A stretch of DNA of 10,720 nucleotides, from NCBI GenBank assembly GCA_017551465.1, contig JAFZLN010000146.1, positions 1 to 10,720 of the forward strand, read 5' to 3'. This document shows positions 5,870-10,720 of this stretch, in pieces. The number at the start of each line of letters is the position of its first letter. Position 1 is the first letter of the stretch. The position numbers were made by a program, and so were the translations under genes. The notes under the pieces are model-generated. The model was not told where the DNA came from. It saw only the letters and a list, made by a program, of their open reading frames with translations, and searched no databases. Source of the stretch: Bacilli bacterium (lineage in GTDB: Bacteria > Bacillota_I > Bacilli_A > RFN20 > CAG-826).

Positions 5870-7981
5870 CTATTCTTGATTCGCATCTTCAAGCGTAAAG
5901 ACGATATTGTCACCATTAACATGTGCACTTAAAGTAAGGACACACGCTACATTGGCTTTGATGTTTCCTTCTGCGCCTTCAGAAGTTAATAGTTTGCTAT
6001 ATTCATCGATACGCACAATATCGTTATAGCCATAACCACCATGGATTTCCCATGAATGGTTAACCACTATTTTGAACTTCTCACCAGGAGATAAGTGTAG
6101 ATCATTTAATCTCCAATAACCTTCATCTACTTTTGTGAATTCAACACAGTTAGTGGTCACATCCCAGTTATTGAATGATCCCACTAAAGCGATAGAGTTA
6201 ACTATTAATACATTTGGGGCATCTTCCACACTAATGGTGATTGTTAAATAACCATTATCAATTTGAGCGTTGTTGATACTAATAACAACTGTCTTTGAAT
6301 TAACTTGTTTCTTATATTCTCTATAACCAAATATTTCAGTAACTTCATAGCCATTCTTTAATAATTTGGTTCTGTAATTAGCTTCTTCATTACCATCAGT
6401 GTTTCCTATTTCTAATTTATATGGTGACTTATCTAAGACACTATTATCAAGAATGGTATATCTTTCACCTTCATATTCAGGAACTCCTAAGTTCTTCAAT
6501 ACTTCTGGGAATGTAGGAGCAGTATAGTTATTATTTTGGAATTCACCAGCGTAATAGAAATTCATAGCACCACCAAGATTATCACCATCCACGAATAAGA
6601 TGGTTAAATCTCTATCTTGGAAGCCACCTCTTTGTATCACATCAGATAATGTATCATCTAGATGTGCTTCAGTAGAGTATTCACCTCGTTGTGATTTAAC
6701 ATAATATCTTAATGCTCTTAAATCAGTGATTTCAGATAATAGACCACCATCTGAATCAATGTAATATAGATGTACCACTAGTTTTTCACCAAAGTTATCA
6801 ATGAAGCCACTTAATAACTGACTAATTGTTGTAGTACCTGGAACTTGATAGTTACCCGCTCCTCCTGATAAGTCGTCATTCATTGCTCTAATAGCCGCTG
6901 GTTGTTTTTCTATCTCACTATGGCCTTCTTCTTTACAAACTAGATTATAGATAATGTCTTCTTTAGCGATTTTGTTGAATTCTTGATAGCATGTTTTGAT
7001 AACACTGTTTTGATTGCCTTGTTTGTTATAGAATCTATCAGCATCTATCTCATTAGCGTTTAATCCTAAGTCAGTAAATAATGCTTCGCCTATGGCTTTA
7101 GCTTCATCGCCTTGCGCTCTAGTTCTTTTATTCTTATGGAAGACACCATTCTTGTACCAAGAGCAAGCATCCACTTTATACTCGCATCCTTCTTCAACAT
7201 ATGAATTGAAGTTAGTATGTGTCGAGTCTTTAACTAATCTATGGTCATTGTCCATACAGAACTTTCTCCATTCACTGATGGAGTTATTTTTAACATCTAC
7301 ATAGTCATATTCATATGTATATCTACCATAGAATGGTAATTCTCTTTCATCATTTTCAGTAACCATGGTCATCTTATAATTAGGAGAGTTGTTTGCCATA
7401 TCATAGTCTAGTTCTATGGCAACATACCATTTGGTATTATATTCCTCGTTACCTTTATTAAGTTTGATATCAAACGATATATCCGCAGTGATTAAGTCAT
7501 TATCATCGATGTTGATATCCACGCCTAAAGTGAAGGTGTAGTTATATTTATATTGTTCACCATCTCTTTTAAAACCTGTTTCAACATCTAAATACATTTC
7601 ACCATTGATGGTGTCATAGTATTTATTGCCAAACTCATAACCACTTCCAACTTTCTCTAATACTTTCTTTAGATATTGGAACTGCACCATTGGAGGTTGG
7701 TTGTATTCTACTTCTTCTAGAAAGTTATCTTGAATATCATCATCTCTAAAGTAGCTATAGATGGTATCTAAACCATGAGATGTATTAGATCCTCCTAGTT
7801 TAGCTTTAGGTAATAAGATTGCGGCTTTTGAAGCCTTCTTGTTCTTAAATGATTTCTCCACACCATTAAAAGCAAATTTAACTTTCTCATATTGTGTGGT
7901 TGGTAATTTAGCATTACACCCAATAAGAGAAATACCTAAAAGGCCCACGAGTGTGGTTACAAAAAAATGTATCTTCTTCAT
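5870..7981 (-). CDS. Large secreted lipoprotein with C-terminal starch-binding-like E-set domain
   Basis: I place the start at the ATG at 7981 (703 residues). It begins MKKIHFFVTTLVGLLGISLIGC, a typical lipoprotein signal with lipobox LIGC and the modified cysteine at residue 22. An in-frame ATG at 8014 lacks a ribosome site and lies about 4 nt after the expected transcript start, whereas AAGGGAG precedes 7981, though at a long 13 nt. The protein would be exported and lipid-anchored on the outer face of the membrane. The last about 105 residues carry IALVGSFNNWD, GYWRLNDLHLSPGEKFKI and NHSWEIHGGYGYND, a pattern known from CBM48- and SusE/SusF-like glycan-binding beta sandwiches. The long middle region is unrecognised, rich in Asn, Asp and Tyr, and shows no catalytic motif. 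Function may be polysaccharide binding at the cell surface. No transporter or hydrolase lies next to it here. Confidence 0.85.
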   Translation of the reverse strand: MKKIHFFVTTLVGLLGISLIGCNAKLPTTQYEKVKFAFNGVEKSFKNKKASKAAILLPKAKLGGSNTSHGLDTIYSYFRDDDIQDNFLEEVEYNQPPMVQFQYLKKVLEKVGSGYEFGNKYYDTINGEMYLDVETGFKRDGEQYKYNYTFTLGVDINIDDNDLITADISFDIKLNKGNEEYNTKWYVAIELDYDMANNSPNYKMTMVTENDERELPFYGRYTYEYDYVDVKNNSISEWRKFCMDNDHRLVKDSTHTNFNSYVEEGCEYKVDACSWYKNGVFHKNKRTRAQGDEAKAIGEALFTDLGLNANEIDADRFYNKQGNQNSVIKTCYQEFNKIAKEDIIYNLVCKEEGHSEIEKQPAAIRAMNDDLSGGAGNYQVPGTTTISQLLSGFIDNFGEKLVVHLYYIDSDGGLLSEITDLRALRYYVKSQRGEYSTEAHLDDTLSDVIQRGGFQDRDLTILFVDGDNLGGAMNFYYAGEFQNNNYTAPTFPEVLKNLGVPEYEGERYTILDNSVLDKSPYKLEIGNTDGNEEANYRTKLLKNGYEVTEIFGYREYKKQVNSKTVVISINNAQIDNGYLTITISVEDAPNVLIVNSIALVGSFNNWDVTTNCVEFTKVDEGYWRLNDLHLSPGEKFKIVVNHSWEIHGGYGYNDIVRIDEYSKLLTSEGAEGNIKANVACVLTLSAHVNGDNIVFTLEDANQE

Positions 7982-8024
7982 ATGATTAAAAAGTCTCCCT
8001 TGAACCAAAAACATTTTGATTCTG

Positions 8025-8030
8025 ATTATA
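8025..8030 (-). promoter_or_regulatory. Probable -10 element of the lipoprotein gene
   Basis: TATAAT on the minus strand at 8030-8025 lies 43 nt before the ATG at 7981. The -35 region at 17-nt spacing is TTAGGC, a weak match. Transcription would begin near 8018, which supports the 7981 start over the ATG at 8014. Confidence 0.4.
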
Positions 8031-8089
8031 CGTATATGATGGTTACAGCCTAATCATAGCATGGATTTAGAAAAATAAATAAGGAATAT

Positions 8090-8123
8090 GCATTAATAAA
8101 ATAAGGGCGCGATTTCTCGCACC
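8090..8123 (-). terminator. Rho-independent terminator of the ThsB-like gene
   Basis: On the minus strand GGTGCGA (8123-8117), loop GAAA (8116-8113) and TCGCGCC (8112-8106) form a 7-bp stem with one G-U wobble and a GNRA tetraloop. It is followed by a T-rich run (CTTATTTTATTAATGC). The hairpin starts 32 nt after the ThsB-like stop codon, and together with the gene's own promoter it makes that gene monocistronic. Confidence 0.8.
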
Positions 8124-8155
8124 ATAAAGGATATTGCTAGTGTTACTATAACTAT

Positions 8156-8833
8156 TTAATAGAATAGATGGCGCCTATTTCTTTTCATTAGAGGTGCTGA
8201 ATGATTGTAATGTTTATTATCATTTCTGCTTCTACAATATGCATTGTCAATGAGTCTTTTCAGACTGTCGCTATTATTGGCGATTTTGTCCCAATCTACA
8301 ACGGTGATGGGTATTATATCATCGTTGTTTATTAACGATTCAAAATTATCGATAATTCGCGATGGCATATAGGGGTAGTTTTGTTCCAACTCTGTTCTAT
8401 TTTTAAAGCTAGTCCAATTTGCACTAGGGTTTGCAACAATGTTCTTTTCGCTTTCTTCTCCAATTCGGCAAGCTTGAAACATAGATACAAACGGCAAATT
8501 AATAACTATTATTCCCATTTTTGGGTTATTTTCAGTATCAAACATCGCGGAGTGCAATTCCCAGTCAACAAACTTTCTTTCTTTGGTATGTTCGCCGCAC
8601 AAAAGAATTAGGACGGAAGCGCCCTTAATGAATTTATCTCTGATTATAATTCTAACTTGCTCATCAGTCATATTGGTATCATCAATATCTCCCTCACCAA
8701 CTGAATAATCATCAAAGATGCTTTGAATTTTATGCGTTTCAAAATTGTACTCATTTAGATTGATTAGATAATCTTTATATCGCATATCATCACTGTGAAA
8801 ACTTATAAATACTTTATGTCTATCAATTGCCAT
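8156..8833 (-). CDS. ThsB-like TIR-domain protein (PF08937/DUF1863 type)
   Basis: This 225-residue protein fits the TIR-like family that includes Thoeris ThsB. Visible motifs are KVFISFHSDD (7-16), FDDYSVGEGDIDD (40-52), IIIRDKFIKGASVLILLCGEHTKERKFVDWEL (62-93, given as key positions G71, L79 and W91), and E92 at the catalytic glutamate position. In Thoeris, ThsB is activated by phage components and makes a cyclic ADP-ribose signal from NAD+ that switches on the effector ThsA. No ThsA-like gene (SIR2 plus SLOG, or a membrane-linked variant) is in the window, so its partner is elsewhere, different or missing. The last 25 residues are unusually basic and His-rich (ending KRNRRHLFY). The start has AAAGGG about 10 nt upstream. 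The gene has its own promoter and terminator and is unrelated to the TIR_2-like protein at 4191-5249. Confidence 0.88.
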   Translation of the reverse strand: MAIDRHKVFISFHSDDMRYKDYLINLNEYNFETHKIQSIFDDYSVGEGDIDDTNMTDEQVRIIIRDKFIKGASVLILLCGEHTKERKFVDWELHSAMFDTENNPKMGIIVINLPFVSMFQACRIGEESEKNIVANPSANWTSFKNRTELEQNYPYMPSRIIDNFESLINNDDIIPITVVDWDKIANNSDSLKRLIDNAYCRSRNDNKHYNHSAPLMKRNRRHLFY

Positions 8834-8853
8834 ACATCCGTACCCTTTCTTTT

Positions 8854-8881
8854 AATAGTTTTTCAATTATAAATAGTTTTT
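8854..8881 (-). promoter_or_regulatory. Promoter region of the ThsB-like gene with paired 10-bp direct repeats
   Basis: A minus-strand TATAAT lies at 8871-8866, 32 nt before the start codon; no convincing -35 is visible. Exact direct repeats AATAGTTTTT (plus strand) occur at 8854-8863 and 8872-8881 with an 18-bp period. One lies directly upstream of the -10 and the other covers the expected transcription start, a placement suitable for a repressor site. Confidence 0.4.
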
Positions 8882-8899
8882 TGCTTGTTTGGCTTAGCA

Positions 8900-9166
8900 T
8901 TAGTTATATTTTCCTACATCCTCTAATTTTATTCTGTCGGTAATTAATGGGGCTTCGTGCCATGCACCAGAATAGCGATATCGAGTTACTTCTTCCATTT
9001 CTTTGGTTTTGTTTTTAATTGAAGTTATAAAAGTGTCTATGCTTTCATAGCCAAATATGCATTTAATGTTATTTAAAAACTCTCTTGAGGATAATCTTTT
9101 TCCTGTGTTCCTTATCCATGAATTAATATCATCATAGACGTATGAAATTGGGTTATAATCTCTAAC
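8900..9166 (-). pseudogene. Start-less gene remnant, 88 codons, family unknown
   Basis: The stretch between the second ATPase gene and the ThsB-like gene holds an open minus-strand frame of 88 codons ending at a TAA (8902-8900). It looks like a real protein (segments SYVYDDINSWIRNTGKRL, EFLNNIKCIFGYESIDTF and YSGAWHEAPLITDR). However, an in-frame TGA at 9169-9167 blocks extension upstream, the first codon is GTT, and there is no ATG, GTG or TTG until a Met at codon 57. AAAGGA lies 9 nt before the GTT, exactly where a ribosome site would serve a GTG start, so one substitution from GTG to GTT could explain it. Otherwise this is the C-terminal end of a gene truncated when the ATPase genes arrived. 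I do not recognise the family. Confidence 0.5.
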
Positions 9167-9179
9167 TCAGCTTGTTCCT

Positions 9180-10466
9180 TTATCTATCAAATAGTTCATT
9201 TAAAACGCAAGAACAATATGATGGCAAAACATATACTCCATCATATTTAAAAACGTTGCCGTTGAAGAGTAATACACCAGGTTGAAAAGACCCATCTGAT
9301 TTTTTTGACATGCTAATGTTGTAATCAACTGAAAGCCTTTTTTGTTTGGTTTGAACTAAATAAACATTCATATTATTAACAATTAAGGCATCACTCATTG
9401 AATAACGCGACGACCTATCTAAAGCAAAATTAAGTGGCTTGTTATAAAGCTTTTGATTGTAATAGAAATCTGTTAAAACAACTTCATTACTTAATTCAAT
9501 ATCATCAAAATAAGTTGTTTTGTCAAAGCCGCCTATCGCATTCAAAAAGCACTGATGCGCGAAAAACACTTTTTTTGCATTTGATTGATTGCTTGAATTT
9601 TTGATGTCCAAAGCCGTGGATATATTAACGACATATTCTTCTTCCAAAAAAGAAAGAAGCTGCTTCATTTTATAGGCGGTGATGTCGCTAAAGTAGTTAT
9701 ACTTGCCGTTAGCGACGAATTTTGCAAAACCATCCCTGAGCTCAAGCGCTAGATTAGCATCATCTTTATTCATTAACCCGATAGCGTGCTCAAACTGTTT
9801 TTGAAAAATAAAACTATTGGTTTCAACACACGATGCAATGTCGTTCTTTTCGTTATATTGGGAAATGGTTAATGGATAGCCACCTATTAAATTATATAAT
9901 TTAAAAGAAGAATACAGTTTTAATGAAAGATATTCGCTTATTGGTGTTCTATGCATGATAGACTCTTTAAAATGATCTGCCAAAGTTTTTTGATTAATAG
10001 CTTTTAAGAACTCATAAAAATTAAGTGGCATCATGTAATTAACATCTTCTTCAGAAGGCACTAATAGATTCTTATAGTGTTGCGCACCTCTTCCACCACA
10101 CGTAGTCGCTAAAATATTAACTCTACTATGTGTAACAAGTGTCTTAAAGAATTGTCTTAATTTGGGGCAATATTCAATTCCATCAAAAACAAGCAATTTT
10201 AGAGACACAATAGGTTGCGAATTGAATTCAAAGCACAACGCAGCATAAAAATCTTCAGCGCTTTTGTAGGAACTATCTAGTAGTTTTTCTAACATATCTA
10301 AATGCAGTTTGACATCGATGTATAAATAGTTGCCGTTGTAATAATTGAGAAACTTACGCAAAAAATAAGTCTTGCCTACTTGGCTTGGACCATCAATGAC
10401 AAAAATAGTCTCTCTCTTTTGTTGGGTCCACACATGTAATTTTTCTTTTAAGTCGCTGAAAAACAT
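9180..10466 (-). CDS. AAA_14-type ATPase with DUF4143-like, possibly degenerate nuclease C-terminus
   Basis: This 428-residue protein has Walker A GPSQVGKT (26-33), Walker B LLVFDGIEY (91-99), the PLNFYEFL segment (147-154) typical of AAA_14 ATPases, and GGYPLTISQYNE (195-206) in the position of the family's GGxP motif. The C-terminal third should be the DUF4143 region, which resembles a PD-(D/E)xK nuclease fold. Here the core reads SDALIV (358-363) followed by VYLVQTKQK (368-376), so the usual ExK is QTK. A QxK form is known in Mrr-type nucleases, so it may be active or decayed. The start is set by GAGG 7 nt upstream, inside the end of the preceding gene, which ends 4 nt before this ATG. The cellular role of these proteins is poorly known; DNA-related or toxin-like roles have been suggested. 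Confidence 0.82.
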   Translation of the reverse strand: MFFSDLKEKLHVWTQQKRETIFVIDGPSQVGKTYFLRKFLNYYNGNYLYIDVKLHLDMLEKLLDSSYKSAEDFYAALCFEFNSQPIVSLKLLVFDGIEYCPKLRQFFKTLVTHSRVNILATTCGGRGAQHYKNLLVPSEEDVNYMMPLNFYEFLKAINQKTLADHFKESIMHRTPISEYLSLKLYSSFKLYNLIGGYPLTISQYNEKNDIASCVETNSFIFQKQFEHAIGLMNKDDANLALELRDGFAKFVANGKYNYFSDITAYKMKQLLSFLEEEYVVNISTALDIKNSSNQSNAKKVFFAHQCFLNAIGGFDKTTYFDDIELSNEVVLTDFYYNQKLYNKPLNFALDRSSRYSMSDALIVNNMNVYLVQTKQKRLSVDYNISMSKKSDGSFQPGVLLFNGNVFKYDGVYVLPSYCSCVLNELFDR

Positions 10467-10470
10467 AAAA

Positions 10471-10720
10471 CTACCTCAGCAAAAAAGGCAAAGCGTAGAA
10501 AGGCACATAATGCGGTCCTCTTTGTACGTTGTGTTTGTCAAATTTATAGAACTTACACAAGATATAACTTTGTTTTACTTTTTGATATTTCCTTAACCCT
10601 ATCATCAAAGACTTATGTTCTTTATCTACACCTGATTTTGCTTCTAAAACAGTTGGCCCTTCTTTTTGAGAATAAACGAAATCTAGCTCGTAAGTTTTTT
10701 CTTTTCCGTTTTCGTCCAAA
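10471..10720 (-). CDS. C-terminal end of an AAA_14/DUF4143-type ATPase, 5' part beyond the window
   Basis: The last 83 codons of a minus-strand gene run in from the right edge and stop at TAG (10473-10471). The TTG at 10719 is an in-frame internal codon rather than a demonstrated start. The visible part has the DUF4143 C-terminal pattern: ELDFVYSQ, then VLEAKSG, giving the D...ExK core of a PD-(D/E)xK-like fold, then KSLMIGLRKY and the terminal PFYALPFLL typical of this family. The AAA ATPase half must lie outside the window. It is 4 nt upstream of a second ATPase gene of the same family and probably cotranscribed with it. Unlike that neighbour, its ExK motif is intact. Confidence 0.75.
   Translation of the reverse strand, partial: LDENGKEKTYELDFVYSQKEGPTVLEAKSGVDKEHKSLMIGLRKYQKVKQSYILCKFYKFDKHNVQRGPHYVPFYALPFLLR

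Noticed and set aside
9167..9169. TGA before the remnant read as tryptophan (Mollicutes code)
   Set aside because: The long genes in the window contain no in-frame TGA and use TGG for Trp, and TGA ends the ParA-like gene.
1..10720. CRISPR array, tRNA, rRNA, transposase or integrase
   Set aside because: No regularly spaced repeats, no tRNA-like or rRNA segments and no recombinase motifs were seen on either strand.

Overview
The window is AT-rich, with good Shine-Dalgarno sites, TATAAT-type promoters and the standard genetic code: the longest genes contain no in-frame TGA, tryptophan is TGG, and TGA ends the ParA-like gene. Together with a lipobox-bearing lipoprotein this points to a low-GC Gram-positive bacterium (Bacillota), perhaps a gut Bacilli, Erysipelotrichia or RF39-like lineage. 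The lineage is an inference. All but one of the genes lie on the minus strand. The content is accessory: conflict or defence-type proteins rather than core metabolism.

Layout, read in the direction of minus-strand transcription. The right edge (10720-9180) holds the end of one AAA_14/DUF4143-type ATPase and, 4 nt later, a complete second ATPase of the same kind. Next is a gene remnant without a start codon (9166-8900). A ThsB-like TIR protein follows (8833-8156), with its own promoter and hairpin terminator. A large lipoprotein with a C-terminal starch-binding-like beta domain comes next (7981-5870). It converges on the only plus-strand gene, a 145-residue protein at 5373-5810, and the two share a bidirectional terminator.

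From a divergent promoter near 5277-5336, a tightly packed four-gene operon runs leftward off the window. It encodes a TIR protein with a possible DUF6273-like C-terminus (5249-4191), a 697-residue mostly helical protein with a coiled coil (4187-2094), a ParA-like ATPase with a variant KGGSGRTS P-loop (2079-1123), and an unrecognised protein of at least 376 residues (1130 to beyond 1). The spacings are 3 nt, 14 nt and an 8-nt overlap.

This operon is the best candidate here for an undescribed system. By analogy with other TIR systems, the TIR protein would be the NAD+-consuming effector, while the ATPase and the two unrecognised proteins would sense, assemble or control it. I do not recognise the four-gene combination as a named defence system. 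With the unrelated ThsB-like protein only about 3 kb away, the window looks like part of a defence island. All functional roles are inferred from motifs and gene order.
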